Shown: positions 1 through 8,309, counted from the first letter of the stretch. The stretch: DNA of 59,445 nucleotides from an uncultured Clostridia bacterium (GCA_934670175.1 CAKUOX010000010.1:1-59445); one strand, 5' to 3'. Translations and numbers: made by a program. The notes: a model not told the origin generated them from the letters alone.

Positions 1-1
1 C

Positions 2-214
2 AGCCGCGGCGTGGGCCCTGCGGAAATGGCAGACGCCATTCTGTCCACACGGCCGAATCGCGCCGCCAAGGAAATGGCCTGCCATGTGCTGGATATTATC
101 GAGCAGATCATGGTCAGCGCCAAGAACGGCGGCATGGTCGAGATCGCTTCCGATTGCGCTCGCCCCGAGCCGCTGCGCAGGCAGGATTCGGATGCCTGGC
201 GCATTGACGACTGA
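2..214 (+). CDS. Gfo/Idh/MocA-family oxidoreductase, C-terminal end only
   Basis: The reading frame is already open at the left edge, so only the last 70 or so residues are present. The tail (NRAAKEMACHVLDIIEQIM, then VEIASDCARPEPL) has the shape of the C-terminal helix and last strand of Gfo/Idh/MocA NAD(P)-dependent sugar or inositol oxidoreductases, which typically end in a 'VLDxM…S…G..V.I.S.C.RP.PL' pattern. The Rossmann domain and active site lie outside the window, so substrate cannot be inferred. It converges on the leftward cutC gene, with two intergenic repeat copies and a strong inverted repeat between them. Confidence 0.7.
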   Translation, partial: SRGVGPAEMADAILSTRPNRAAKEMACHVLDIIEQIMVSAKNGGMVEIASDCARPEPLRRQDSDAWRIDD

Positions 215-224
215 CGGAAGGATT

Positions 225-346
225 GGCGTGTTATCTTAGAACCCGCCGAATGCGCAAAACCTCGGTTTTGCTAATTCTTACACCATAGAATTGTCGGCGT
301 GTTCTCTTGAACCCGCCGAATGCGCAAAACCTCGGTGCGTTTTTGC
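225..346. repeat. Two tandem copies of an intergenic palindromic repeat
   Basis: A 28-base core (239-266 and 309-336) is identical in the two copies, and similarity extends outward to about 55 bases on a 70-71 base period. Each copy holds a small inverted repeat: gcaaaacc/ggttttgc at 254-271 in the first, interrupted by three extra bases (gcg) in the second (324-346). There is no open frame of interest. It could be a REP-like element or a duplicated terminator; it lies between convergent genes. Confidence 0.7.
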
Positions 347-362
347 TGATTCTCAGCTTTTA

Positions 363-402
363 ACAAAGCGCGCCCCTGCGATACTGCGGGGGCGCGCTTT
401 GT
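363..402. terminator. Bidirectional terminator between convergent genes
   Basis: A perfect 14-bp stem (363-376 with 389-402) with a 12-base loop, GC-rich at the top and flanked by modest T/A runs, lies between the oxidoreductase end and the cutC end. Confidence 0.75.
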
Positions 403-419
403 CAGTCTCCTATTGTTCG

Positions 420-1172
420 TCAGCCGTTTGCCTGGCGATAGAATTCCGCGATCCTTTCTGCGTCGATCATCAGGAAGCGATCCTCGGGCGGATAAATGGC
501 GCCGCCAAAGTAAATGGCGGGATTGCCGCTGCAGCTGCGGTCATACATGGTGCGATGCAGCGCCGCATGCAGCATATCCGTGCCGATATTATTGCGGCAC
601 CACTTCGCGTTGTGGATCTCAATGCCGCCGCCCGGCAGTATTTCGATGCGTCCGGCGGCATGCTCGATCATGCTGCGAATGGTCTGTGCGCCCTGCGGCA
701 CGGTGGGCATCTGACCGCTGGTGAGCACGCGCGTCACGCCCAGGTCAATCAGCGTATCCAGCGCCGCAAACACGTCCGGCACCACGTCGATGGCGCGGTG
801 GAACACGCTCTGTTTATTGCCGATGACCTTCAGCATCTCGCGCGTGCGCTCCGCGTCCACGGTGCCGTCCTCGTGCAGAAAACCGAACACGATGCCGTCC
901 GCGCCGTTTTCCAGCAGCGCCTCGGCGTCCGACAGCATGACCTCGAATTCGACGTCCGTGTAACAGAAGCCGCCCTCTCTCGGGCGCACCATGCACATGA
1001 TCGGAATATCGATGTGGCGCCTGGCGACGCGCAGCGCGCCGATGGTGGGCGTGAGCCCGCCATGAAACAGGTCGCTGTTCAGCTCGACGCGGCATGCGCC
1101 GCCCTTCGCGGCCTCGATCGCATCCTCTGCAGAACCGCAGCAGACTTCAAAAAACAGTGCTTTCTTTTCCAT
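420..1172 (-). CDS. cutC: CutC family protein (copper homeostasis-type TIM barrel)
   Basis: About 250 residues, the usual CutC length. The sequence opens with FEVCCGSAEDAIEAAKGGA, followed by RVELNSDL…GGLTPTIG, IMCMVRPREGGFCY, DGIVFGFLHEDGTVD, FHRAID and RVLTSGQ, all in the CutC family order along a TIM barrel. The biochemical role is unsettled: CutC was linked to copper tolerance in E. coli, but many homologues have no proven metal function. I chose the ATG at 1172 because AGGA at 1182-1179 is six bases away; an ATG at 1178 abuts the same ribosome site. The gene follows the upstream M24-fold gene almost immediately, so the two are probably one transcript. Confidence 0.88.
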   Translation of the reverse strand: MEKKALFFEVCCGSAEDAIEAAKGGACRVELNSDLFHGGLTPTIGALRVARRHIDIPIMCMVRPREGGFCYTDVEFEVMLSDAEALLENGADGIVFGFLHEDGTVDAERTREMLKVIGNKQSVFHRAIDVVPDVFAALDTLIDLGVTRVLTSGQMPTVPQGAQTIRSMIEHAAGRIEILPGGGIEIHNAKWCRNNIGTDMLHAALHRTMYDRSCSGNPAIYFGGAIYPPEDRFLMIDAERIAEFYRQANG

Positions 1173-1181
1173 GATCATTCC

Positions 1182-2588
1182 TCACTTTTCAAGCGCAAAC
1201 ACGAGGTTGGTATTCAGCATGAAGGGGAACATGGCAGCGTTGATGTTGCTCAGCGGCAGCACATCCTCGCTCAGATCGATACCCAGATGACGAATCATGG
1301 CGTCGCGGCGCGCCTGGATGCGCGCCCACACCTCGGGATACTCCGCCTTGAGCTGGCTGCGCAGCGCTTCACCAGCGATGATGACCGGATCCTCGCAAAT
1401 CGCAGTGCGCACGGGATTCGGGTTGGAGGCGATGATGTCCGCCTGCATGTAGGCGCCATCCGGCAGCACATGGGTGGAGCCGTCGTAGCTCAGCGCGTTC
1501 GTCCACTCGTCCATGCCGGTATAATGGCCGCAGTTCAGCGTTACACCGTATTCGGGCGCACCGATCAGGTCGTGAACGGCATGGTGCAGGTCGTTGCCGT
1601 TCGCACCCACGCGCAGCTGGCCGTACCACCGGCACATCGCCTGGAAGAACCTGCCGTAGAAATCAAATACGGAGGATTTGAGCGCATCCTGCATGGTCGC
1701 TTCATTGTACGCCGCAACGCCTACGCGGGAGGAAAGCGAGCCGCGCACGCCGTAGCACAGGCCGCAGACCTCGCCAAGCTGCAGTTGGCTCACATCACTG
1801 GGAGAACGCAGACCCAGCGACACATGCTCACCGCCGAAGTTGACCAGCGTAAACATGGATACCGGCGCCGCGCCCAGATGCGCGTTGGCGCTGACCTCAT
1901 ATTCGGCCACGCCGGGACGCAGCTGCTTGAGCATGCGCAGCAGGCCGTTTGTACTGCGTGCGGCTGCGGCCTCGGCCGCGGCGATTTCCTTCGCGCTGTG
2001 CACGCGCAGACGAATGCCGTCATCCAGTCCCGTCAGCACCGCCGTATAATTGGTCACATTTTCGCGGCTGGCGACGGTATAGAGCGCTTCCATGATGTAA
2101 TTCGGCTCGTCGAAGGTGTATTTCGGATCGCCTGTGCAATATTCCGGCAGGAAATACTTGTAGCCGATCATACCGACGCGCGTATCCGCGCCGATGCCCA
2201 TATCGCGGAAGATATCATCGAGCCGCTCCTCCGCGCGGCGCGGCTGCCCCTGAAGGCTGAAATTGCGGTAGTATACGCGCTTGATCTCATAGGGAACCTG
2301 ATAGCTGTAGCCCATGCCCTCATTGCCGACCAGCAGCGCGGGTACGCCCTGAGCAGGAATGGCGAAAATGCTCTCCTCAAAGCGGCAGTCATAGGAAGAA
2401 AAATACTCGATGTTCGAAAAATGCTCGCGATCTCCATAGAAGAGCGCAATGTCGATCCCATCCCTGGCCATGCGCTCGCGAAGCATGGCGATGCGCGCTT
2501 CGTAGTCGCTGCGATCCAGCGGAATCTGCTTGACCTCCGTCTCACTGGTGAAGAGCGGCAGGCTCTGCTTTATGACAACCTTTTCCAT
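1182..2588 (-). CDS. M24-fold protein (creatinase/Xaa-Pro peptidase-like), metal ligands not evident
   Basis: About 468 residues. The N-terminal part (SDYEARIAMLRERMARDGID, then FGDREHFSNIEYFSS-like text) matches the creatinase N-domain; the C-terminal half carries the 'pita-bread' order (VHSAKEIAAAEAAAARS, LRPGVAEYEVSANAH, LNCGHYTGMDEW, EDPVIIAGE). The two aspartates that bind metal in catalytic M24 peptidases cannot be found where expected (LGEVCGLCYGVRGSLSSR), so hydrolysis by the usual dimetal route is doubtful. The ATG at 2588 follows AAAGG at 11 bases; a longer frame to 2657 would start inside the promoter. Divergent from the asparaginase gene and probably co-transcribed with cutC. Confidence 0.7.
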   Translation of the reverse strand: MEKVVIKQSLPLFTSETEVKQIPLDRSDYEARIAMLRERMARDGIDIALFYGDREHFSNIEYFSSYDCRFEESIFAIPAQGVPALLVGNEGMGYSYQVPYEIKRVYYRNFSLQGQPRRAEERLDDIFRDMGIGADTRVGMIGYKYFLPEYCTGDPKYTFDEPNYIMEALYTVASRENVTNYTAVLTGLDDGIRLRVHSAKEIAAAEAAAARSTNGLLRMLKQLRPGVAEYEVSANAHLGAAPVSMFTLVNFGGEHVSLGLRSPSDVSQLQLGEVCGLCYGVRGSLSSRVGVAAYNEATMQDALKSSVFDFYGRFFQAMCRWYGQLRVGANGNDLHHAVHDLIGAPEYGVTLNCGHYTGMDEWTNALSYDGSTHVLPDGAYMQADIIASNPNPVRTAICEDPVIIAGEALRSQLKAEYPEVWARIQARRDAMIRHLGIDLSEDVLPLSNINAAMFPFMLNTNLVFALEK

Positions 2589-2628
2589 AAATCTATCTAC
2601 CTTTCTATATGTTAATGAAGCTAGCTTG

Positions 2629-2657
2629 ATTATAACGTATGCATCAAATCGCGTCAA
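2629..2657 (-). promoter_or_regulatory. Sigma-A promoter of the M24/cutC unit
   Basis: On the minus strand: TTGACG (2657-2652), 17-base spacer, TATAAT (2634-2629). It is about 40 bases upstream of the chosen start at 2588. Confidence 0.8.
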
Positions 2658-2674
2658 TTCTTTTTTTGAAATAA

Positions 2675-2703
2675 TTGATTTTTTGCATAATGTGTGCTAT
2701 TCT
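2675..2703 (+). promoter_or_regulatory. Probable promoter of the asparaginase gene
   Basis: TTGATT (2675-2680), 17-base spacer, TATTCT (2698-2703), back-to-back with the leftward promoter, so the 150-base gap holds both divergent promoters. Confidence 0.55.
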
Positions 2704-2741
2704 GAAATTGGTCTACTGCATTCAAAGGAGGCAGATAAAAA

Positions 2742-3740
2742 ATGGCTTTTGCACCGCTGGTGGAGGAATATCGTGGGGAAACGCTGGATCTGACCCATCT
2801 GGGTTATCTGGTCATCGTAGATGAGAATTCAAATGTGCTATACAGCGTCGGCGATCCGGACGATGTCGTCTATTATCGCAGCGCGTCCAAGCCCATCCAG
2901 GCGCTGCCGGTGATCGCGCGCGGGCTGGACCAGAAATATGGGATCACGGATGAGGAAAGCGTCATATTCGCCGGTTCACACGCGGGCGAGCCCTTTCACG
3001 TCGCCGCGCTGGAAAGCATTATGCAAAAGGCGGGGCTCAGCGAGGACATGCTGGTGATGAAGCCCGCCGTACCGGCCAATGCGGCGGCAAAGGAGGCGCG
3101 CATTCTGGGCGGCCTGCCGCCGAGAAAGCTGTACCATAACTGCGCGGGCAAGCACACGGCGCTGATGCTGCTTCAGCGCGAGCTGGGCGGCGACGTGCGC
3201 GATTACTGGAAAATGGGCGCGGTGGCGCAGCTTGAGGTTCAGCGCACCATCGAAATCATGAGCGAAACGAAGCATGTGGAGCTCGGCGTGGACGGATGCG
3301 GCGTGCCTGTATTCGCCGTGCCGGTGCGCTGCATTGCCAACGCCTTTAAAAATCTGGCCGCGCCGGAGCACATCCGCGATGAAAAGCTGCAGCAGGCGGC
3401 GGCGCGCTTCGTGCCCCGTATCCACCAATACCCGCTGATGATGCGCGGCACGGGCTACATGTGCTCGCTGATCAATTACGATCCCAACATCGTGGGTAAG
3501 GGCGGCGCGAACGGCGTGTACGGCATTGGTCTGAAAAAGGAAAAGCTGGGCATCGCCTTCAAGTTCAGCGACGGTACCGAACATGCCTGGCCGCTGATCG
3601 CGCTGGAGGTGCTCAAGGGGCTGGGCGTGCTTTCGAAGGAAACGAAGGAACGGCTCGAAGGTCTGAAGCCGTATAAGATCTACAACGATAACGATACGCT
3701 TGTGGGACACCGCGAGGCAACGTTCGAGGTAAAGATCTGA
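2742..3740 (+). CDS. Type II (thermolabile-type) L-asparaginase
   Basis: 332 residues, belonging to the asparaginase II family typified by rhizobial AnsA and related to serine-beta-lactamase-like amidases, not to the E. coli AnsA/AnsB fold. Diagnostic stretches are RSASKPIQALPV (nucleophile region, about residues 49-60), FAGSHAGEPFHV, KLYHNCAGKHTALM and DGCGVPVFAVP. Predicted to hydrolyse L-asparagine to aspartate and ammonia in the cytoplasm; there is no signal peptide. The ATG at 2742 follows AAAGGAGG. It is followed at 45 bases by a second M24-fold gene and then by an amino-acid ABC transporter, consistent with an amino-acid scavenging unit. Confidence 0.88.
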   Translation: MAFAPLVEEYRGETLDLTHLGYLVIVDENSNVLYSVGDPDDVVYYRSASKPIQALPVIARGLDQKYGITDEESVIFAGSHAGEPFHVAALESIMQKAGLSEDMLVMKPAVPANAAAKEARILGGLPPRKLYHNCAGKHTALMLLQRELGGDVRDYWKMGAVAQLEVQRTIEIMSETKHVELGVDGCGVPVFAVPVRCIANAFKNLAAPEHIRDEKLQQAAARFVPRIHQYPLMMRGTGYMCSLINYDPNIVGKGGANGVYGIGLKKEKLGIAFKFSDGTEHAWPLIALEVLKGLGVLSKETKERLEGLKPYKIYNDNDTLVGHREATFEVKI

Positions 3741-3785
3741 CAGGAAACACGCACATTATCTAAAATATTTATGGAGGAACAGTCA

Positions 3786-4958
3786 ATGTTAAACGCACTG
3801 CCGAAAATTCCCGTGGGCGAGTATAAGGAGAGATGGGACAAGGTTCAAAAAGTTCTGGAGGATCAGAAGCTGGATATGCTGCTGGTCTATGCCGACGATC
3901 GCTTTACCTACGGCGCAGCCTATGCGCGCTACTACGGCAACCTGCCGGTAGCGTTCGAGCCGGTGCTGCTGTTGTTTGCACCGGGCAAGGATCCGGTGCT
4001 GCTGGTTGGCCCCGAAACGCTGGGCTATGCGCAGGAGGTCGGCACGATCCCGCAGATCCGCGTATTGAAGGAATTCGCCGCTGAAAATGAGGACTATCCG
4101 TTTATCGCGTTGACGCCGCTGAAGGACGCGGTCGCCGAGTGCGTGCAGGGCGATATCCGCCGCATCGGCATTGGCGGCAAGTCGATCATGAGCGCGGAAA
4201 TCTACGAGACCATCATGCAGGTGTTCCCGCAGGCGCAGCTGCTGAAAATGGATCAGATTCTGGAGCCAATGCGCGGCGTGAAGAGCCCCGCCGAGCTGGA
4301 GGTCATCAAATATGCCTACCATCTGGCGAACCTGGGCATGGAAGCGGCAGTCAACGCCGTGCGTCCGGGCGTGACCGAGCGCGAAATCGCGGCGGAGGCC
4401 GAATATGTGATGCGCAAAAACGGCAGCGAGGGCACCGGCATTGATTCCATCATCGTCTCCGGTCCCAATTCGCGGCATATTCTTGGACGTGCGACCACGC
4501 GCGTTCTGCAGGAAAACGACTTTTTGTCCATCACCGTCGCCCCGCGTTACGAGGGCTATCACGGTGCGTGCGCCCGCTGCGTGTTTGTGGGAACGCCGGA
4601 TGAAAAGCTGCTGGCGAGCGTAAAGGCCGAGATCGACGCGCAGAATACCTGCGGCGCAAACCTGATCCCGGGCAAGTTCGGCCGCGATGTGGAGGCCATG
4701 GGGCGCGCGATCATGGCAAAGGCCGGCTACGGCGAGAATTTCATGTACTCCGGCCTGCATTCGGTAGGCGTTATCGAATTCGAGCCGCCGATCCTGGGCC
4801 CCTCCAGCGATACGGTGATCGAGGAAAACATGGTCATTTCGGTGGATATTCCGCTGCATGAGGCCGATATTCTCGGCTCCCGCACGGAGGACGGCTATAT
4901 CGTGACCGCGAACGGCCCCGTGCGCCTGACCACCATGCCGCACCTGATCTTCAAATAG
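3786..4958 (+). CDS. M24-fold, creatinase-like protein with degenerate metal site
   Basis: 390 residues with a creatinase N-domain (about 1-140) and an M24 domain (about 150-390: LEPMRGVKSPAELEVIKYA, VRPGVTEREIAAEAEYVM, VSGPNSRHILGR). At the first two metal positions of catalytic M24 enzymes (IDFG and SDITR) the sequence reads ITVA and GACAR; the histidine in LHSVG and the last glutamate in RTEDGYIVT remain, while the third carboxylate region reads SVDIP. This resembles metal-free creatinase-type members more than aminopeptidases, so the substrate is unknown. The ATG at 3786 is preceded by GGAGGA; an ATG at 3771 contains that ribosome site and is unlikely. Probably co-transcribed with the asparaginase gene. 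Confidence 0.78.
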   Translation: MLNALPKIPVGEYKERWDKVQKVLEDQKLDMLLVYADDRFTYGAAYARYYGNLPVAFEPVLLLFAPGKDPVLLVGPETLGYAQEVGTIPQIRVLKEFAAENEDYPFIALTPLKDAVAECVQGDIRRIGIGGKSIMSAEIYETIMQVFPQAQLLKMDQILEPMRGVKSPAELEVIKYAYHLANLGMEAAVNAVRPGVTEREIAAEAEYVMRKNGSEGTGIDSIIVSGPNSRHILGRATTRVLQENDFLSITVAPRYEGYHGACARCVFVGTPDEKLLASVKAEIDAQNTCGANLIPGKFGRDVEAMGRAIMAKAGYGENFMYSGLHSVGVIEFEPPILGPSSDTVIEENMVISVDIPLHEADILGSRTEDGYIVTANGPVRLTTMPHLIFK

Positions 4959-5063
4959 TGCGGGCGATCCGTCAAAGTAACCGTTTTTGACGCATATAAT
5001 GCACAGCAATTAAAGAATGAATTAAAAATACCCACAATTGCTAACAAAAATGCAGACTGACAG

Positions 5064-5092
5064 TTGACTTTTTGACTGAATTAGTGTAGAAT
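5064..5092 (+). promoter_or_regulatory. Promoter of the amino-acid ABC transporter operon
   Basis: TTGACT (5064-5069), 17-base spacer, TAGAAT (5087-5092), about 75 bases before the binding-protein start. A weak inverted repeat (cgtcaaa at 4970-4976 and tttgacg at 4986-4992) just upstream may end the preceding transcript. Confidence 0.75.
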
Positions 5093-5165
5093 CATATATC
5101 ATATGTAAGGGTTCCGATTAAGATTGGCGGTATGCCAATTTTAAAATTAAAGGAGGTAAAACCAA

Positions 5166-5963
5166 ATGAAGAAACTGGCACTTATCCTTGCGCTCGTACT
5201 TGCTCTTGGCTGCTTCTCCTGCGCTTTCGCAGATGAAGAGTCCACCATCGACCGCATTCTCAACCAGGGCTACATCACGGTTGGCTGCTCCCTGTCCGGC
5301 ATGCCCATCGGCGGCTATGACGATAACGGCGAACCCTGTGGCTATGACGTTGACTTCGCAAAGAAGCTGGCTGAGGTTCTCGGCGTTGAGCTCGAGATCG
5401 TTGACTGCAACGGCGATACCCGTATCCCGATGCTGACCTCCGGTCAGATCGACTGCTTCTTCGCCAACTGCACCGGCAACCTGACCCGTGCCACCACGAT
5501 TGACTTCTCCATTCCGTATCTGCGCTGCGGCATCAAAATGCTGACCGCCGCCGATTCCCCGTATCATGTGATCGAGGATCTGAACACGCCCGATGCGAAG
5601 GTCGCTGTCGGCCGCGGCACCACCGGCGAAGCGCTGGTTCTGGAGTTTGCCCCCAATGCGGATATCACCTACGTTGATGCTTTCACCGAGCAGCAGATCC
5701 TGATCGAGCAGGGCCGCGTTGACGCCGTGTTCGAGGACAGCACTCTGATCGACTATGCCGCCGGCAATTCCGATGGCAAGCTCGTGGCTCAGGACAAGCT
5801 CTACACCTCCGACCCCATCTGCATCGGCGCTCGCAAGGGCGACATCGAATGGGTCCGCTTCTTGGATATGTTCGTATCCTGGCAGATCTCTTCCGGCTGG
5901 CAGTCTGAAACCTACTACAAGTGGTGGGGCACCGAGCCGTCCGGCATGCAGTATCTCTGGTAA
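5166..5963 (+). CDS. Polar amino-acid ABC transporter substrate-binding protein
   Basis: 265 residues of the SBP_bac_3 family. A Sec signal peptide (KKLALILALVLALGCFSC, likely cut after AFA near residue 22) leads into two lobes with family marks such as GYITVGCSLSGMPIG, GYDVDFAKKLAEVLG, IPMLTSGQIDC, DAVFEDSTL and IEWVRFLDMFVSWQ. It should capture an amino acid (possibly cystine, Glu/Gln or similar; the sequence alone does not decide) outside the membrane and pass it to the two permeases downstream. A strong AAAGGAGG ribosome site precedes the ATG. A hairpin separates it from the permeases, as expected when the binding protein is made in excess. Confidence 0.9.
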   Translation: MKKLALILALVLALGCFSCAFADEESTIDRILNQGYITVGCSLSGMPIGGYDDNGEPCGYDVDFAKKLAEVLGVELEIVDCNGDTRIPMLTSGQIDCFFANCTGNLTRATTIDFSIPYLRCGIKMLTAADSPYHVIEDLNTPDAKVAVGRGTTGEALVLEFAPNADITYVDAFTEQQILIEQGRVDAVFEDSTLIDYAAGNSDGKLVAQDKLYTSDPICIGARKGDIEWVRFLDMFVSWQISSGWQSETYYKWWGTEPSGMQYLW

Positions 5964-6001
5964 TCTGATTCATATTCGTATTATCGAGGCCTGAACCATT
6001 T

Positions 6002-6033
6002 TGCCCGGCGGGTGATCCGTCATCCGTCGGGCA
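6002..6033 (+). other. Intercistronic hairpin after the binding-protein gene
   Basis: A 10-bp stem (6002-6011 with 6024-6033, one G-T pair) without a T-run lies between binding protein and permease. It probably stabilises or processes the mRNA end rather than fully terminating it (inference). Confidence 0.55.
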
Positions 6034-6067
6034 TATGTGTTTATGTATTGATTGTGAGGGGAAAGTC

Positions 6068-6730
6068 ATGGGTTATACGCTCAATTTCAAAGTGCTGCTG
6101 CAGTACTGGGATCTGTTCATGAGCGGCGTGCTGCTGACGCTGAAGATCTGCGTGGGCTCGCTCATCATCAGCTTTTTTCTGGGCATGCTGCTGGCAGTTA
6201 TGCGCCAATCCAAAAAGAGATTCCCGCGCATCATATCCACGATCTTTGTGGAAGTGCTGCGCAATACACCTTTCCTGATCCAGCTGTTCTTCTTCTACTT
6301 TGGCCTGCCGCAATTCGGCATCTATGTGGATGCACTGGCGGTGGCCATTATCGCGCTTGGCATCAATTCCAGCGCCCCGAACTGTGAAGTTATACGCTCC
6401 GGTCTGATGGCGGTAAAAACCGGTTATTATGAAGCGTCCACCGCACTGGGCTTTTCCAGATTTCAAACCTTTGTGCATGTGGTTATGCCCATTTCCCTGC
6501 GCCTGGCTTTCAAGCCGCTCACCAGCAACTTTGTCAACCTGGTGCTCACGTCCTCCGTGTGCTACGGCATAACGCTTATGGAGATCATGGGCGTTGCAAA
6601 GACCGTATCCGCCCGCAGCAATCGCCCGTTCGAGGTGTACATTGTGCTGCTGGTGGCCTACTGCATCTTCACTTATCTGGTCTCCTTTATTGCTAAGGCG
6701 ATCGACCGCAAGATCCAGATCAAGCTGTAA
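6068..6730 (+). CDS. Amino-acid ABC transporter permease (first)
   Basis: 220 residues, a typical HisM/GlnP-type permease. Hydrophobic segments include ILLTLKICVGSLIISFFLG-like text at about 18-40 and a C-terminal helix around VLLVAYCIFTYLVSFIAKAI. The EAA loop (YEASTALGFSRFQTFVHVVM) that contacts the ATPase is clear near residues 122-141. It should form half of a heterodimeric channel with the next gene. The ATG at 6068 follows GAGGGG; an earlier in-frame ATG at 6035 has no ribosome site and falls in the hairpin. Sixteen bases separate its end from the next start. Confidence 0.9.
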   Translation: MGYTLNFKVLLQYWDLFMSGVLLTLKICVGSLIISFFLGMLLAVMRQSKKRFPRIISTIFVEVLRNTPFLIQLFFFYFGLPQFGIYVDALAVAIIALGINSSAPNCEVIRSGLMAVKTGYYEASTALGFSRFQTFVHVVMPISLRLAFKPLTSNFVNLVLTSSVCYGITLMEIMGVAKTVSARSNRPFEVYIVLLVAYCIFTYLVSFIAKAIDRKIQIKL

Positions 6731-6745
6731 AGGAGGTAACGAAAA

Positions 6746-7417
6746 ATGCAGGTATTTGATTTTGCATCCTATGCGCGCTTCAAATGGAGCGACATGCGCA
6801 TGATCCTCAGAGCTGCGGGCGTTACGCTGGAGGTCACGCTGATCTCGCTGGCCATCGGCACGGCGCTCGGCCTGCTTCTGGGTCTGATCCGCTGCGCGAA
6901 GAATCCGGTGATCAACAAGCTGCCGCTGATCGTGATGGAACCTCTGCGCAACTCGCCGCTGATCGTCCAGCTGTTCCTGGTGTTCTTCGGCTTCCCATCC
7001 ATTGGCTTCAGGATCAAGGCGTTTCCGGCGTCCATACTGACGCTTTCGCTGAACACTGCCGCGTTCTTCGCCGTGCTGGTGCATTCATCCATACAGGCGA
7101 TTCCCAAGGCGCAGTGGGAGGCGGGCTACGCGCTTGGCTTCAACCGCTTCCAGATTTATATCAACATCATTGCCAAGCAGGCGATCCGCATTTTGATCCC
7201 GCAGGCGATCACGCTGTACATTTCGCAGCTGCAGTGCTCGTCGCTGGTTTCATTTGTCAGTCTGATGGATCTTTCCAAGGCCGGCCAGCAGGTGGCGCAG
7301 AAAACGATGCTGCCCTTTATGGTATACGGCATCGTGGCGGGTATCTATTTCATAATTTCCTATCCGCTGGCGCGCTTCGCGAAGTATCTTGAAAAGAAAA
7401 CCGGCTTCGCCATTTGA
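6746..7417 (+). CDS. Amino-acid ABC transporter permease (second)
   Basis: 223 residues of the same HisMQ-type family as the previous gene. It shows TTLEVTLISLAIGTALG-like first helix text, the MEPLRNSPLIVQLFLVFFG stretch shared by amino-acid permeases, and an EAA loop (WEAGYALGFNRFQIYINII). It is expected to pair with the first permease. A strong AAAGGAGG precedes the ATG, and the ATPase gene starts 19 bases after its stop, so the four genes form one operon. Confidence 0.9.
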   Translation: MQVFDFASYARFKWSDMRMILRAAGVTLEVTLISLAIGTALGLLLGLIRCAKNPVINKLPLIVMEPLRNSPLIVQLFLVFFGFPSIGFRIKAFPASILTLSLNTAAFFAVLVHSSIQAIPKAQWEAGYALGFNRFQIYINIIAKQAIRILIPQAITLYISQLQCSSLVSFVSLMDLSKAGQQVAQKTMLPFMVYGIVAGIYFIISYPLARFAKYLEKKTGFAI

Positions 7418-7436
7418 CGCAGGAGGTATATGTGAT

Positions 7437-8213
7437 ATGGCTATGATCGAAGTAAAAAATATAACCAAGAGCTTCAACGTCAAGCGCTTTGACGAGTCTT
7501 CCCAGAAGTATGTGAAGGATACGCTTACGGTACTGCGCGATTTCTCCGTAGATTTCAACCAGGAGGGCGTTACCGTGCTGCTGGGGCCCAGCGGCACCGG
7601 CAAATCCACGCTGCTGCGCTGCATCAACGGTCTTGAAACGATCGACAAGGGCGACATCGTGGTAGACGGCATGTCTGTCAAGGACAAGCGCTCGCTGAGA
7701 AAGATCCGCGAGACCTGCGGCATGGTCTTTCAGCAGACGGTGCTCTTCCCGCATCTGGACGTGATGAGCAACCTGACGATGGCGCCGTGCAAGCTGCTTG
7801 GCATGAGCAAGGCTGAGGCTACGGACCGCGCCAAGATGCTGCTGGACAAGGTTGGCCTGATGAGCAAGGAAAAGGCGCACCACAACGAGCTTTCCGGCGG
7901 CGAACAGCAGCGTATCGCCATCGCGCGCGCGCTGATGATGAACCCGAAGGCGCTGCTGCTGGACGAGGTCACCTCAGCGCTGGATCCGGAAATGACCAGC
8001 GAGGTGCTGCACATTCTTGAGAATCTGGCAGAGGAAGGCGTGTGCATGCTGGCTGTAACGCACGAAATGGCGTTTGCGCAGCGCGTGGCGAGCCGCATCC
8101 TGTTCATGGACAAGGGCTCTCTGGTGTGCGACGCGACCCGCGATGAATTCTTCACCGTGTGCCGCAAGGAAAACGAGCGCATCGCGAGCTTCCTGAAGTT
8201 CATCGGCGAATAA
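7437..8213 (+). CDS. Amino-acid ABC transporter ATP-binding protein
   Basis: 258 residues of the GlnQ/HisP class. Walker A is GPSGTGKST near residue 49, the Q-loop region is GMVFQQTVLFPHLDV, the signature is LSGGEQQRIAIARAL, Walker B is LLLDEVTSALDPE and the switch histidine is in AVTHEMAFA. An insertion near the N-terminus (FNVKRFDESSQKYVKDT) lengthens the first strands relative to GlnQ. It powers import by the preceding permease pair. The ATG at 7437 follows GGAGG; earlier in-frame starts lie inside the permease gene. A strong terminator follows. Confidence 0.92.
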   Translation: MAMIEVKNITKSFNVKRFDESSQKYVKDTLTVLRDFSVDFNQEGVTVLLGPSGTGKSTLLRCINGLETIDKGDIVVDGMSVKDKRSLRKIRETCGMVFQQTVLFPHLDVMSNLTMAPCKLLGMSKAEATDRAKMLLDKVGLMSKEKAHHNELSGGEQQRIAIARALMMNPKALLLDEVTSALDPEMTSEVLHILENLAEEGVCMLAVTHEMAFAQRVASRILFMDKGSLVCDATRDEFFTVCRKENERIASFLKFIGE

Positions 8214-8228
8214 TAATCTGCTCTATAA

Positions 8229-8261
8229 ATGAGGCTGCCGGTTCGAGGCGGCCTCATTTTT
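8229..8261 (+). terminator. Terminator of the amino-acid ABC operon
   Basis: An 11-bp stem (8229-8239 with 8247-8257, one G-T pair), 7-base loop, then a run of T, 15 bases after the ATPase stop. Confidence 0.9.
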
Positions 8262-8274
8262 CATGCGCCCTGCA

Positions 8275-8303
8275 TTGACGGTTCGAAAAATATGTGCTAT
8301 AAT
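8275..8303 (+). promoter_or_regulatory. Promoter of the valine T-box operon
   Basis: TTGACG (8275-8280), 17-base spacer, TATAAT (8298-8303), placing the start of the leader near 8310. Confidence 0.85.
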
Positions 8304-8309
8304 ACCATC

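Noticed and set aside
291..2615. A long open frame on the plus strand, about 770 codons, opposite the M24-fold and cutC genes
   Set aside because: It is an antisense shadow caused by high GC at third positions; the minus strand has recognisable proteins, promoters and ribosome sites, while the shadow has none.
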